Positions 1 through 12,206 are shown, numbered from the stretch's first letter. The stretch: 64,000 nt of DNA from Paraspadella gotoi (GCA_051294375.1 CM119263.1:17442635-17506634); one strand, 5' to 3'. Notes: generated by a model from the sequence alone, not told the origin. A program made the numbers and translations.

Positions 1-212
1 GTCTAATTTTTGCCATCTTTTTCTTTTTATCGAGTTTTTCGTCGTCTTCGCCGTCGTTTCTGTCGTCGTCCTTTTTTTTCGCCCCATTTCTTACGGGTAG
101 TTTATGGCCTGAAGCGAGCGAAATTTTTCATCACATTCCGTTTTTATAACTTTCTTTGTCATATCCTTCCTTTCGTTACTCGTTAGCCTTTTGAAATTTT
201 TTTGTCTGTCTG

Positions 213-296
<84 letters not shown>

Positions 297-298
297 TC
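213..298 (+). repeat. (CTTT)n microsatellite
   Basis: About 21 near-perfect CTTT units follow a short GTCT run. On the opposite strand this reads as an artificial poly(Lys/Glu/Arg) frame, which is not a gene. Confidence 0.97.
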
Positions 299-2887
299 CT
301 TCTTTCCTTACAATGTCCTAAGTTGAGATAATTTACAACAAATAATCTCATTACTTTTCTTTCAGGAAAATGTAAATAAAAAAGTAAAACAAAATTAAAA
401 AACTCAAAAATCTAATTTCTACAAGGATTGAATACAAATTTCAAGTAAAAAAAAATAAAAAAACAAATTGTATCTCGTTTCGTTCGTCTTCTTTTTTTTT
501 TTTACTTTGACTCTTGGAATATGTAAATCAAGGAACAAGGAAACAAGCTTCGCAAAAAAAAACAAAAAACAAAAACAAAAAAACGTTATTCACCGCGACG
601 CAAAATTGACGACAAAACAAACGAAAAAAAAAAATCTGGCGAATGCGCGACTTGACGACGTTGACGCTGGCGGCGTTGACGTTCGTCACGCCGACGTCGA
701 TGACGCAAATTGATGAAAGTGACCGAGTCTTAACATCAAGGACGAAGTCGACGCCAATGACGCGACCCTGACGTCTCCGACTTCCGACGCCTAAAAAAGA
801 AGATGGCGTCTCGATTCTCGGTTTCGCGTTGAATCTCGAAATTTGAATTTATATTTTTTATGTTCGGCGCTAGGACGGGTTACATAAGAGCCAGCGGGGA
901 TTCGGACGTTGATCAAACGGATATCGCGCCAATGTAAAGGTGTGGGCCGCGCGTCTGAGCGAGATTCTGTAATGCAATGGCTTATGTGCGGAGATAGGAT
1001 GAGAGATAGTGGGTGGTAGAATGATCAGGATGATGTATGAGCGTGCTGAGGAAGGTAGGTTGAGTGGTGTGTTGGTTAGGAGGTGTGAGGCAATATTCGT
1101 GAGGATGGAGCACGTTGGTGCCGGGAGCAATTAAAGGCCAACGGTCCGCGTAGCGCGCGCGCGTCGATTAAGCGTCACTGAAGCGTAAGGTCCCTGTCTT
1201 TTTCAAAACGCCATCTGTCCGGTTTTAGCGCCGGACGTATGAAGTTAGGTGGATTAATGACCTATTTAATGTTTTTTAAAAAAAAAAATTGGAATAAATT
1301 GTATCGCTAATTGGAGGACTGTACTGGATCAGGGAGTATCGCAAAGAAAAAATGATTAAAATATAGAACTAAAATTTAATAAAACTTTGCTATTATGCGG
1401 AAATGGATGGAGTGTGACCTCGTAATTATTGAATCATTGTCGGTAACTCTTGCCGTCCAATGTGGATACATGTTTTTTAAAAAGAGATGGGTAAAATTTA
1501 GATAATTAATTATGATAGTATGTACTTTGTAATTTAGTAGCATAAGGATAAAAAATTTTTAAAAAAAAATATATGTGATATAAGGATAAAAAATATTCAA
1601 ATTGAAAGAGCCAAAAACTATCATTTATATATCTTATGTCTAAACATTTTAGTATATCACGTGAACCTATAACATTTTTCGGAAAAAGTTATGTGATATT
1701 TATTCTTCCTGCCACCAGTGCACCAGTGCACCATTCCCCAGTGCCACTCTCACGTTTCACTGCTTAGTTCTCATGCCTCAGAGAGATGCCAAGCAAAATT
1801 CGCGGCAAATTCAGGATTTATAGTTTTCGGTACCAGACCGGTAAGCAGCGGTCTGACTTGCAATACCGACGACAGTAAGAAAGACGACGAAGACTGAAAA
1901 ACACCGAGAGGCTTGTGACGACGACGACGATGTGATGATGATCTAGATTTTTTTAAAGAATGATAATCGAGAAAAAGATAATCGAGTAAACTAACGACGT
2001 TGGCGAGAAAACGAGATTTTTGTTGCAAACAAAGATGATAAGCGACGTTAGCTGACAAAAAAAAAAAAAAAACGCAGTGAAAATAATGGCGGAGGCGGCC
2101 ATGTTGTTTAGTAGGAATATTTTAAAAATACCATCCAAGAAAGAACATATAATAATATAATAACTTAGTTTACAATCATTATGGTATTGTATTTCAATTG
2201 GACGAAACGTTACCCGTTCGTACACGCCTCTACAGTGAGAGTCGGAGCTTTCCTCGAGCCAAGTCGTTTCGCTTTTCAAACGTAACTCTCAATATTTTAA
2301 ACTGGAAACAAAATAAACGAAAACGACCAATATTTTTCTTCGGATTCTTTCCTTTCGAAACAATGAAATCGCCGGCAAATAAAATTCTAAAAGAATAAAG
2401 TGGGAGAAAAAAAAAAGAATGAGATAGAGAAAACGGGAAAATTTCTTCTTCTCCTATGGGATAAATTATGGATTGGGCGTCGATATTAAATTCTTTTCTC
2501 TGAAAACCGGAAGCTAAAACCTCGACGCGAACGTGAACCGCACGAGGATGTGGAGTCGTGAGTATATGTGAGACGAAGAGAAAGCGTCACGTAGCGTCAC
2601 TTGGCGTCAAACAGCGTCAAACGTCGTCGCCGTCTTCCGAATGTCAGGAGGGGCCGACCTATTCTAAGCCATTTGGAAGATTCCATCGAAAAAGCTTTAA
2701 AATCCCGAAGATGAATTGACAGAGTCGGTCTTCAATTGCGACCTTTGTCATTGCTTACCTCTTCAATTTTCCTCTTGCTCTCTTGTCTCTTGCTTTTTCT
2801 CTATCTTGGTCTGTATCTGACCTGCTTATCTCCACTCGACGTCTTACCCCCTTCCCCGCCATCCAATCCAATTACATTCAACGGATC

Positions 2888-2888
<1 letters not shown>

Positions 2889-2975
<87 letters not shown>

Positions 2976-2977
2976 CT
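2889..2977 (+). repeat. (CT)n microsatellite
   Basis: A dinucleotide CT tract with two TTCT interruptions. It is one of more than fifteen such tracts with pyrimidines on the plus strand. Confidence 0.97.
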
Positions 2978-3219
2978 AATGCGAATCTAATTAAACCGGG
3001 ACCTCGCTACCATTTTTCGTATTTTGACTCTCTCTCGTTTGGAATCTCAGTCAAACGCGCGGTTATCCTATTCTCTGTTGCGACTAATGAATGAATGAAA
3101 AAAACTCCCCCCTCCTACTCGCCTTGGCCTTGCGCTCGCTCTCTATCTCTCTTCATTCACTCTCTCTCCCTCTTTTTCTTATCGGCTTGTCCTTTCGAAG
3201 AGAACGCGATTTTCGGCGA

Positions 3220-3227
3220 TGACGTCA
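3220..3227. promoter_or_regulatory. Palindromic CRE-like site TGACGTCA
   Basis: A perfect CREB/ATF consensus octamer stands in non-coding DNA. The same octamer occurs at 12445 and 38776. With one octamer expected per 65 kb by chance, three is a mild excess. Function is inference only. Confidence 0.3.
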
Positions 3228-4489
3228 GCGTCTCTCTCTAGTTTTTTTATTCGCAATTTATTTTCTTTCTATCCATTCATTTCTCCGAGAAGGATGCGCT
3301 TTTGTTAGCGACTTCGAACCCTCTGGCGACTCTCAATAATACCCGATCCGTCTCAGTAACCCATAAATTTAAAACGAAATTAAAAATTGGGAGGACAAAT
3401 AAAAACAAAGAAAAAACATTTTTTGACCAATGTTGTGAACATAATATACGCAAAGTCTACTACTTAGAAAACATCCGGTCTGAGGAGGTTTTTTTTTCCT
3501 TTTTTATTGATCTTTAGGCCCCAAATTAGGAAAACGAGGAGGAGAGCGAGGAGAAGAGACGGGCATTCCGCCACAGAGAAAATCTGCGCAAGCTGAGCCC
3601 AAGCAGAATTAAACCAAAAAAAAAGGGAAAAAAAACCTGAGAGAGCTATTTCACTGACTTATTTGCTGGAAGAGCAATATACTTAAGATGGGCTTGAAAT
3701 AAAGAAAACGTCTCTCAAAGAAATGAGAGGAACGCTGACTGGTCGACAGATTTGACCAATCAGGGGAAATTGATAACAACTACTACTGACGTCGAACCTT
3801 CCGAATTTTTATCGAAATTTCATAGCAACAATTTCTCTTACTTTTGGACGAATTTTATTGACAATCAACAACGAGGACGTCACCATGTTGCATCTTCGTC
3901 GAATCAAAAATATTCGTTTATCAATTGAAATTTTTAAAACATGATTTAAAATTATAAATTTAGCAACAGAGCTGAACGCGCCAACGACAAATACCGGCCA
4001 AAAAAAATCACGCAATTGCAGACCGTAAGAAAAAGGATTTCAGTTACTTTTTTATTTCACATTTCTTTCATCTTTGTTTAATTAAAAACGATAAAAAAAG
4101 TTATAAAAGGACTAACACCGGCAATAACAATCGAGACTCACATCGCCTAAATTCAACGAAAAAAAAATAAAAACCCGTTTAAACTTTCAAACGAAACGAA
4201 ACTAAAGAAACAAACAAAAACTATATAAGCGTCAACAACTAAAAAAAAAAAGAATAAAAGTATACTTAATAAACGTGATATATCTTAACATTATATATTA
4301 ACGTAATTTCATTGTATTCCCCTCTTCGCGCTCGGGTGGCGCGAGTTAAAACTTAAAAAAAAAAGAAACAAAAGGCCTCCGTCGCTCTTTTTCGTCTTCT
4401 TCGTCGTCCCCCATTCGTCGTCGGCTATCGTCACGGCCGCGACGATTCTCACGAAAGCCTTCCACTCGATCTCGTCGTCGGTCTCACAG

Positions 4490-4563
4490 TCGAGTCACGT
4501 CCGAATCAGACTGTCGTCAGTCACGGAATACGGCATGTCAGGGAAACGGTCGGCGCCAAAGCG
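4490..4563 (+). CDS. Exon 1 of chain, unidentified protein (internal coding exon)
   Basis: A 74-nt exon of 24 codons plus two bases. The acceptor is strong: a pyrimidine-rich run ending CACAG at 4489. The donor is GTAAGG at 4564. The frame reads SSHVRIRLSS, then VTEYGMSGKRSAPK, and is rich in Ser and basic residues, as expected for a disordered region. It starts in phase 0 and leaves two bases (CG), which join G of the next exon to give CGG (Arg), so the junction with 5057 is in frame. An in-frame ATG sits mid-exon, but the frame is open through and beyond the acceptor, so I treat this as internal rather than initial. No conserved domain is visible and I do not recognise the family. The following intron is 493 nt and contains a long (CT)n tract. 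Confidence 0.55.
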
Positions 4564-4588
4564 GTAAGGAAAACGACGCCATCCTCAT

Positions 4589-4604
4589 CTTTCTCTCTCT
4601 CTCT

Positions 4605-4674
<70 letters not shown>
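4589..4674 (+). repeat. (CT)n microsatellite in intron
   Basis: Interrupted CT repeat beginning 25 bases after the 4563 donor. Confidence 0.97.
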
Positions 4675-4677
<3 letters not shown>

Positions 4678-4897
4678 AAATCACCCAGACATTCTAAAAT
4701 AGGTTTTCTACATTGATTAATGTCACTTAATTTCTAAATTGAATATCTATGTTAGCTGATTGAACAGATTTGAACAAATAAGCAGAGTCTTTAGTGATAA
4801 TCTGTTACGCTTTTACAAGTAAGATATCATGAATTTACACAAAAAACAAAAAGACCCCTTAGACGTACACGTTGCTTGTCCAGGTCATATACTGTAT

Positions 4898-4928
4898 TCA
4901 ATTCATTCAATTCAATTCAATTCAATTC

Positions 4929-4991
<63 letters not shown>

Positions 4992-4997
4992 TCTCTC
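4898..4997 (+). repeat. (TTCAA)n followed by (CT)n
   Basis: A short pentanucleotide TTCAA run passes directly into about 60 bases of CT repeat and then C-rich sequence. Together they form the extended polypyrimidine region before the acceptor at 5056. Confidence 0.95.
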
Positions 4998-5056
4998 TCC
5001 CTCTCTTTCTAAAACCCCCCCCTCCCCCCAAAAACCCCCCCAAAAACCCCCCCCAG

Positions 5057-5258
5057 GGCAACGTCTCCCCAATTCATTCCCCCTGTGTCGATTCCCACGA
5101 ACACGGAGGCCCTCAAGTCGTCGGTGACGACCCTCTCCTCCAAACTCGCCTCTTCGACCAACATCAACAACATCGTCGACGGCGGCGTGGGCGGCGTCGG
5201 TGGCGCCGCAAATGGCGGCGTCGGCGCTAAAAACGGAAGCGACGCCAAGAAGGAGGAG
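5057..5258 (+). CDS. Exon 2 of chain, unidentified protein
   Basis: A 202-nt exon (one base plus 67 codons) entered through a very long CT/C-rich pyrimidine tract ending CCCAG at 5056, and left through donor GTGAGC at 5259 at a codon boundary. The frame begins ATSPQFIPPVSIPTNTEAL, continues with a Ser/Thr/Asn-rich stretch (SSKLASSTNINN) and a Val-Gly-Gly repeat (GGVGGVGG), and ends in a charged DAKKEE. This composition suggests a disordered linker. The first base completes an Arg codon with the previous exon, and the end phase (0) suits the next exon at 8145. I do not recognise the protein. Opposite-strand frames over the same bases are Gly/Pro/Thr shadows without splice signals. Confidence 0.65.
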
Positions 5259-8144
5259 GTGAGCGAGTGGAATGAGGAAATTGGGGGGGGGGAGAGTTTG
5301 TCTGTCTCATATAATTCATCCGTTCATTTATCAATTCACTCATGCCTTCATTCTTTGGTGCATTCATCAATTCATTCATAAATTTCTTAATTTCAACCTT
5401 CTCTTCATTAACTTCTCGGCGTTTTCATATCGGAAATCTTCTTTTTCTTTTATTTTTTTTTTCTCTCGACATTTCTTTCAATTCTTTCCCATGTTCATTT
5501 TGACCCAGTTTCCCGAACGTCTTCGATTTTCTCGCCTCTTTCTTTTTCTTCTTTCTTTTTTCTTCCATTCTTCCTCCGCTTTTGATCTTTCTTCTTTTTT
5601 ATCTTTCCATTCTCTTTATTAGATCTCTGTTTTCTTACTTTGTTGTTTTTCACTCTATATTCTTTCTCTATTAAAATTTAAAAATTGCAAAATTGCAAAA
5701 TATTCATTATCACTTTCTCCTCTTCCTCTAACTTTCCTTTCTTTCTCTTTTTCTTCCTCCTCATTCTTTTTTCCTCTATTTTCTTTCCTCCTTCCTCCTC
5801 TTTCTTTTACCTCCTTTTTTTTTCTCTCTTTTCTTCCTTCCTCCCCTCTACCGGACAGAGAGTTCGATCCTTCCGGTTTTTAACCATTTTTCTCTTTGAA
5901 AAAAAAAAAAGAAAAAAAAAAGAAAGAGCCAATTAGGCTCCCGCGGACTTTCCGTTAGATATCGAGAACGAGGGACTTTTCCTCGTTTCCTTCCCACGGG
6001 GTGCAAAGTCCCAAGCCGTGCCTTGTCTTAACCGAGAGGAAACTTTAATCTTGTCTCATTTTAATTATCAAATTCGTTGCCCCGTCCCAGTCTTATTTTG
6101 AGACCCTGTAATTTCGTGACGATTTTGGTTAATACCAAAAGCATCTAAATTACCGTTTCTCAAATGACCCTTTCTCCGATGAGTCATCTACCGAGAGCCA
6201 AGCATTGCTTGTTTGTTTNNNNNNNNNNCATAAAACGTTTGCCATGTTCTTCCCTTAGTGCCGTTTTTATATAACGTTTCCCTCTCCTGCTGTTTCCTCT
6301 TTGCTGGTTTTTTTATATTCTTTTTTTTTTTTTTTGTTTCTCCTTTTTTTCTTCCTTTGCGGTTTTGCGATTCTGATGCAAGCGAGTTAAAGAGTTCCAG
6401 TCTCAGAATCGCGTGCTTACGTTGATTCCATTATTGAAGTTGAAACATTTTCCTTTTCTCTTTTCTCGTTGCACTTTAATAATTATATTTTACAAAATGG
6501 TATAATTATAACCTCAAAACGAAAATTGCCGGACAGCAAGAGCTCGCCTAACGTGTCTCTCACCCAAGAACTTCTTTCCGTTCAACGCTTTAATTCTCTC
6601 TCGAAAGACGACTTCTTTTTATTCTCATCTTTTAAAGACATTTTTGGCCTCTCAACCTCCAGGTCCCCCTCTCCCTCTCTCCGCCATTTTCTTCTCGCCA
6701 AACCGATTCGTCCATCCGCGAGACTTTAAACCACCTCCGCCCCCCACCTCCCCCCTCCCCTCTCGAAGCAACTGATCCTTTCAGTTATTCCTCCACGCAA
6801 ACCGTGGGTCTTTCGCTAATACTCTTGAGACACGGTAGCTGCCGGCCTCTGAGCTCTGAGCAGCGAGCAACAGATCCTTCAGTCAGGAACTGGGTTCGGA
6901 AAATATTTTGGTTGGATTCCAGACGATAGAGATTCTGAGAGATAAAATGAAAATATGAATTGATGAGATTATATACTGTAATACTAATTTTTTACTCCCG
7001 TTTTAAACTGATTATCAACATTTTGTTGGAATTAACTATTAGTTAAAATTGGGGCAGCTGGAATCTATTTAGATTTGAAAAGTTGTCTTGACGCACATCT
7101 GTCCTTTCGTCGTATGCCATGACATTCTCCCACGAAGCCTAAGACAAGGCCGCCGTTGGCGACGACGACGACGACGACGACTTCGAATGTGACGACGATT
7201 TCGCTATTTGATTAAAAAAAAGAAGAAAGAAGGAAGCTGAGAAAAGCTGAAAAAAAAAGCTAAAATAGAAGAAAGAGATAAAAGAAACTTCCGTCGCCAT
7301 TTTGGAAATTCGGAGGGAAATTTGTTTCTGTACCGAGATCGACGCAAACGAACCAAAACAAAGGAAATCGCTGGGAGATTAATGTGTTCGGCGAATACGT
7401 TCAAATATTAAAAAAAAAAAAACTAATCTCAACACAAGCAAGACTCGAACAGCACGGACAGCACTCGAAAGAAAGAAAGAATACGAAGAAACAAAAAAAA
7501 AAACTCAACAAAAGATGCGAATTCACATAAAAGAAGAAAAAAAAAGGGCCCACGAAAACAAACCCACAACAAAAGTCGAAATCTAAAAAAATAATTTATC
7601 CTTGGAATTCTGGAAATGATGTTTTGATGTTTTGATTCTTCTCTCCCCTTCTCTGCCTGGAACCGAAAAAAAAACAACAAAATAACGAGGTTACTGGTTA
7701 AAAAAAGAAAAAGAAAGAAAATAATAACAAAAACTCTCGAAATCCTCCAAATAGGAAAAGATGGAGTAGATCAACGCCCTGACCTTTTATTTCATTTCTT
7801 CGTCGTTATTTGAAGTCGCGGGAAAAAAAAACCAAAGAGATTTTGTGGATGAGAATTTTTTCGCTTCGTCTAATTGATCGATCGATCGGAGTAAGATGAT
7901 CGCTGCCCGCGCGCGTAGAACTCGCAGCCCCAGACCCAAAACCACGACGACGACGACAACGACGACGACAAAAAACAACGTTATAAAGAGGAAAAGTTCC
8001 GAATCTCCCGAAAGAAAGAACAGAAATAACGAACGTGACGAACAAAGTCGGGAAAAAAATCGGGAGCAACTTAGACGAGACTCGTTGCAACTAAATTCGC
8101 AAGAAGAGCAACCATCTGAACGAGAGGCTCCTCCACTTAAACAG
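5259..8144 (+). other. Intron between chain exons 2 and 3
   Basis: Non-coding. It begins with T/C-rich low-complexity DNA (5.4-5.87 kb), has a 10-N placeholder at 6219-6228, and enters duplicated block A at about 6805. An ACG-triplet run lies at 7160-7185. Several short frames here (for example 6469-6729) lack splice signals and protein-like composition. Confidence 0.55.
6219..6228. other. 10-N placeholder gap
   Basis: Exactly ten N. This conventional size marks a join of unknown length. Confidence 0.98.
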
Positions 8145-8552
8145 CAACCACCCCATCAACCCGATCAACCCCATCAACCCCATCACCTCACCAAACAACG
8201 CACCTCTCTCCCCGTCGCCCCTTCCTTCCTCAATCTTCCCCCGGCGCCGCTAGTTCGAGCCAAATCCGCGCCCACGACGCCGATCGACGGCGCCACGACG
8301 CCGCTTGGCCGATTGCGCGCCGCTTTGACGCCGACGTTCGGTCGAGACAAGACGCCGAAGATTTTTGAAACGACGCCGACGACGACGACGGAAACGACGA
8401 CGTTTCTGACGAAGGTGACGACGATTCGACGAGAAGACGATGGAGACGACGACGACGACGACGATGAGGACGACGACGAGGGTGCTGAAGTGACCTCGTC
8501 GCCGATCTTCGACGATTTCTGGGAATGCGACCAAAGGCGTCGCTCTGTCGGA
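8145..8552 (+). CDS. Exon 3 of chain, low-complexity Thr/Pro/Asp-rich
   Basis: A 408-nt exon of 136 codons, phase 0 at both ends. The acceptor is CTTAAACAG at 8144 and the donor GTAAGA at 8553. An alternative donor GTGACG at 8415, also phase 0, would drop the acidic part. Order of segments: Gln/His/Pro-rich start (QPPHQPDQPHQ), a hydrophobic-proline linker (SFLNLPPAPLV), a basic-Ser/Thr-Pro segment (RAKSAPTTPIDG, then TPLGRLRAALTPTFG) with several possible proline-directed phosphorylation sites, a poly-Thr run, an Asp run (GDDDDDDD), and an aromatic end (FDDFWECDQRRRSVG). The frame is open a further 83 codons upstream, but that part is ACG-triplet repeat. A frameshifted twin lies at 23561-23984. 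Family unknown. Confidence 0.5.
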
Positions 8553-9371
8553 GTAAGAAAAGGAATCCTTTGTCGACGCTTTCGTCGTCGTTTTCGTTGT
8601 CTCTTATGTATCTCGTCTTTTCATCGTCCGAATCGTCGTCAGCTCTGTCGTCGTCGTCATTTCTTCCCAATCTGTCCGTCACCCGTCAATTACGGCAACC
8701 CGATATATATCCCTCCCTCTGAATATCCGCCTCCAGAGCAATTCACAGATGTGCACGGGTAAAACTCGTCGTGCGCAAACCAACTCTGAACAACTTGTAT
8801 TTTAGCTGTTTACAGGACCGTTAATTTTTGCTCTATCTTTCTGAATGTGTTTCGTTCAGCCAACAAACAGCGCGTTACCGACTTAGGGCTTCTGCGCATG
8901 GCGCGAACATTGATTGACATGTTTTTACATTTCGCGGCTTTTTTCTTCAAATCAAGAGACAAAAACAGAAAAGAAGAAAGACATTTCTTCTGCGCATCGA
9001 TCATGATGTTATTCTCTTCTCTCTTCTTTTTGTGTTCCCTTCTTTTTTTTAATTTTACGTTTCCGTCGGAATTCTCGAATGAACGCACTCGTTCATTTAC
9101 TCGATTATTGATTTGTTCATTCAATCTTTAATACATTCATTCGCTAATTTATCATTTCAACTATTCCTTTTTTTTTATTTTTCCATTCATTCCTTTCTAC
9201 ATACAATTCATTCATTCGTTTGTCCGTTCAACCCCGACATTCATCCATCTTAGAATAACACGTTCATAGATTCATTGTACTTTTTGTCTGGACATCAATG
9301 CGAATTTTTTTAAAATTCTAAAAGAAAAAAAAAGAATTTCTTTTAATTTCACTCGTTTTCTCCGTCATCGT

Positions 9372-9550
9372 NNNNNNNNNNNNNNNNNNNNNNNNNNNNN
9401 NNNNNNNNNNNNNNNNNNNNNNNNNNNNNNNNNNNNNNNNNNNNNNNNNNNNNNNNNNNNNNNNNNNNNNNNNNNNNNNNNNNNNNNNNNNNNNNNNNNN
9501 NNNNNNNNNNNNNNNNNNNNNNNNNNNNNNNNNNNNNNNNNNNNNNNNNN
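9372..9550. other. Assembly gap, 179 N
   Basis: The flanks match 24750-24760 and about 25055 in the second copy of block A, where roughly 285-300 bases of sequence are present. That segment is a candidate fill for this gap. Confidence 0.95.
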
Positions 9551-9552
9551 CT

Positions 9553-9602
9553 TCTCTCTCTCTCTCTCTCCTCTCTCTCTGCTCTCTCTCTCTCTCTCTC
9601 TC
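9553..9602 (+). repeat. (CT)n microsatellite
   Basis: Interrupted CT repeat at the right edge of the gap. Confidence 0.95.
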
Positions 9603-10552
9603 TTTTTGTTTTTTCGTTTTCGTCTCCCTCTCTGATCTTTCTATTTCTCAATCTTAATCACATCGTTTGTTTCTGTTTTTATTTCTATATATTCACTGTT
9701 CATTCTCGGCCTATTCTTTCTTTGGATCTTTTTCTCATTTCTTCTTTCCTCTTCTAATCGAAATTGTCACATGATTTCCCGTAATATCGCATGTTCACTG
9801 TCACAACATCCCCTCGCTTATAGTTTGTATTAACGGAATAAAAAATATTTAATAATCTCTCTCTCTCTCTCTTTCTCACTCGCTCTGTCTCTCCCTTTCT
9901 TATACCATAGGTTTGCCCTTTACTACAAAGTCGTAAGTCGATTGCGGAAAACCGAAATTTGCAAAAATGTAAACAATAACAATAAGATAAACATTATTTA
10001 TTATAAAAAGGAATTGCGGAACAAGTACTTTATTTTGAAGAAGCATTGTGAAAGAATTGAATTTTTGCATGATTTATGAACCCACAAACGTTAAAGTTTA
10101 AATAAAGAGTTGATTTAACAAAAATATATTCGACGAATTAAATCTCTCAGGCTATTCATAAAAAAGTTTACAACCACACCGTCGGCAGCCATGTTACGAA
10201 ATTAATTTTGATCGCGAGGAATTTAATTTTGTAGCAAATGAAGAGGAAAGAAACCCAGTTACTTTATTTTATAAAATTAATCGAGCGTCACGCGGTATTT
10301 CCACGACGCACTCGTTCACGCTTTCGTCAGTGACGTTTGGAACTAAATTAATTTTTTACCACTGAGAGATTAAAGAAAAGTGTCTCATTTTCATGCACCG
10401 ATCTTGCACAGACTAATTTTTTAAAGGCACATATATACATATACGACCTTCAACTGAGATTTTCCATCTCATCGATTAACATTGACTGCTTTTCTCCGCC
10501 CCCATCCCAACGCCTCTCTTCTTCCCCAACGCCCCATCTCCCGCGCCCCAAG

Positions 10553-10685
10553 GAGGAAGACGACGTCATTCCCTACCGTCACGCCGGACAAAACGGCCGC
10601 GTGCCCCGCGGGTTGGGCGGCCCGCCCCCCTTCGCGGGCTCGGGGGGTCACCCGACCGGAAACGGGGGCATCGGGACTGGAAACG
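10553..10685 (+). CDS. Exon 4 of chain, Gly/Pro-rich
   Basis: A 133-nt exon (44 codons plus one base). A roughly 95-base C/T-rich tract without AG leads to the first AG (CCCCAAG) at 10552, and the donor is GTGAGC at 10686. The frame reads EEDDVIPYRHAGQNGRVP and then a Gly/Pro-rich segment (GLGGPPPFAGSGGHPTGN), ending GGIGTGN plus a lone G. Phase 0 at the start fits exon 3. Phase 1 at the end fits both 36433 and 39030, so exon 36433-36543 could be alternatively skipped. The other two plus-strand frames are Arg/Pro-rich shadows. A twin at 26101-26237 is four bases longer and frameshifted. No domain recognised. Confidence 0.6.
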
Positions 10686-10937
10686 GTGAGCCCAAGGGGC
10701 GATGGTGGGGAGGGGGAGAGAAGGGGAAGAGGGGGGCGGTTTCGATTAGATTGATATCAATTATTATCAACGATTTCTTGTTAATTTTGTTTCAATAATA
10801 ATGATTTTATCGTCAAACGAAAGATTCGCTAACAAAATTAACGACGATGGCGCTGACGATAATCATCTCGTCAATTACGACGACATTGACGAAGATGCAG
10901 GCGACGACGCTTCGCTAACAATGGCAAGGTTCCGGGA

Positions 10938-10985
10938 CTCTCTCTCTCTTTCTCTCGCTCTCTCTCTTCTCCTCTCTCTCTCTCT

Positions 10986-11016
<31 letters not shown>

Positions 11017-11139
11017 TCTCTCTCGCTCCTCTCTCTCTGTATCTCTCTCTCTCTCTCAAACAACGGAAGTGTCCTTAACGTCGCCGAGTTGAATAGGAGT
11101 TTAAATTTTTAATTCCTCTCTCCTCTCTCACTCTCATCT

Positions 11140-11173
<34 letters not shown>

Positions 11174-11180
11174 TCTTTCT

Positions 11181-11219
<39 letters not shown>
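10938..11219 (+). repeat. Two (CT)n microsatellites
   Basis: Interrupted CT arrays at 10938-11060 and 11136-11219, separated by a short unique segment. Both are shortened or lengthened in the second copy at 26491-26712. Confidence 0.95.
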
Positions 11220-11220
<1 letters not shown>

Positions 11221-11424
11221 AGGGGGTCGTTCACCTATCGCGATTCGTGACAATAAAGATTCTTTGATTGATTAATATTTTTCTTTAATATTCTGCGCCT
11301 TTTCTTACAAACTTTCACTCCTCTCTCGACACCAATGAAGCAATGAAGCCTTTTCCAGATCACAATTCACAATAGCCTGCAAGTCAGTAACAGACGCGAT
11401 TGAATCTATTGCCTGACGCCTGAT

Positions 11425-11495
11425 GAGAAATAACGACGACAACGACAACGACGACGACAACGACGACGACGCGGCCATCGACGACGACGACGACA
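11425..11495. repeat. Imperfect ACG/AAC triplet cluster
   Basis: A dense ACGACGAC/ACAACG run. This CpG-containing triplet family recurs across the window. Confidence 0.9.
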
Positions 11496-11889
11496 CAAGG
11501 CTTCCTGTCGCGGGGTTATTGCCCTTCCGTTTAAACGGTGTCTCCTTTATTCGATCTAACAACGACAACAACGAATAACAACAAAAAATAACAACAACAA
11601 AGAGAGGGAATTGCGTCGCAACTCAAACAACAGTGTGTTTTCTGATAGAAGGACGACAACAACAAAGAGCAACAACCAAGTTAACGAAAATAATCAAAAT
11701 GACGTCCAAGTTTTCCTCAGAAAAACAAACCGTGACAACCATAACGAAGACCAAAACATCAGCCTGTTGGAGAAGTGAACCGAAAAAAAATGTCCGTGAC
11801 GATTTCGGGTTTAAGGACAAAGGAATTTCGGGAGAAAAGTAGCAGGACTAGTCTATGACTCAGGGTGATGTCGTTATAATCCAAATTCA

Positions 11890-12015
11890 TCCAGCTGACC
11901 AATATTTCAGTTGACAAAATATGCAAGTTGATTAATTATGCAAGTTGATCGAATTATGCAAAATTACCAAATTATTCCAGCTGACCAAATTATGTCAGTT
12001 GACCAAATTATGCCA
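11890..12015. repeat. 18-bp minisatellite, short array
   Basis: Degenerate copies of CCAGTTGACCAAATTATG. The segment 11890-12181 repeats 13620-13925 almost exactly, as expected if two overlapping contig ends were not merged across the 25-N gap that follows. Confidence 0.9.
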
Positions 12016-12181
12016 GTTGGTAGTGGCGCAGCTACTGGTTACGATTGATAGATGATTTGAATATATCATTTTTTCAATAGTTTATTAAGAAGTCTGTTAT
12101 GATTGTTATGTTATAGATTTATGATCTTTAGATCAAAAATTGAAAATCAATTTTTGTTTCTATTTTGTTTTTTGGTTTCTG

Positions 12182-12206
12182 NNNNNNNNNNNNNNNNNNN
12201 NNNNNN
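12182..12206. other. 25-N placeholder gap
   Basis: Exactly 25 N, with the sequence to its left repeated about 1.7 kb to its right. This is consistent with an unresolved contig overlap. Confidence 0.97.

Larger units (their letters stand above)
1..4489. other. Upstream flank or intron, no gene supported
   Basis: I see no confident coding sequence here. The interval holds a (CTTT)n array, ACG-triplet-rich DNA near 580-830 and 1900-1935, a (CT)n array near 2.9 kb and AT-rich filler. A good splice acceptor at 3523 is followed by a short frame (reading PKLGKRGG, then stopping at a TAA), but there is no donor and no downstream support. An initiator exon for the gene that starts being visible at 4490 should lie here or left of the window, and I could not find it. 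Confidence 0.5.
8553..10552 (+). other. Intron between chain exons 3 and 4
   Basis: AT-rich and pyrimidine-rich non-coding DNA with a 179-N gap, CT tracts at 9553-9602 and 9856-9880, and no coding signal I can support. Confidence 0.5.
6805..11870. repeat. Duplicated block A, first (cleaner) copy
   Basis: The run starting CGCAAACCGTGGGTCTTTCG at 6797 recurs, with scattered one-base insertions and deletions, from 22164. Correspondence continues collinearly for about 5 kb to the segment ending near GACTCAGGGTGATGTCG (11860 and 27380). This copy keeps open frames through exons 8145-8552 and 10553-10685, so I take it as the better sequence. A stretch near 8675-8850 differs more strongly between copies than its surroundings. 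Confidence 0.9.

Noticed and set aside
91-351. Poly(Lys-Glu-Arg) frames on the minus strand at (CTTT)n arrays (also 14962-15431, 18075-18359, 35291-35858, 37215-37583)
   Set aside because: They are direct translations of tetranucleotide repeats, with no splice or promoter support.
468-1130. Frames in the ACG/TGACG-rich segment at the left end
   Set aside because: Repetitive Asp/Val/Thr codons from triplets. The minus-strand frame 870-1130 has no start context or splice sites.
3524-3620. Possible terminal exon after the TTGATCTTTAG acceptor
   Set aside because: Only about 30 Arg/Gly/Glu codons, no donor, no poly(A) signal, and not phase-linked to the chain.
7896-8144. ATG-initiated extension of exon 3 upstream
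   Set aside because: The frame is open, but it consists of ACG triplets and charged low complexity. The CACTTAAACAG acceptor at 8144 in matching phase is the simpler start.
11418-11432. CCTGATGAGAAATAACG as a second hammerhead core
   Set aside because: CTGATGA is followed directly by GAAA with no stem II.
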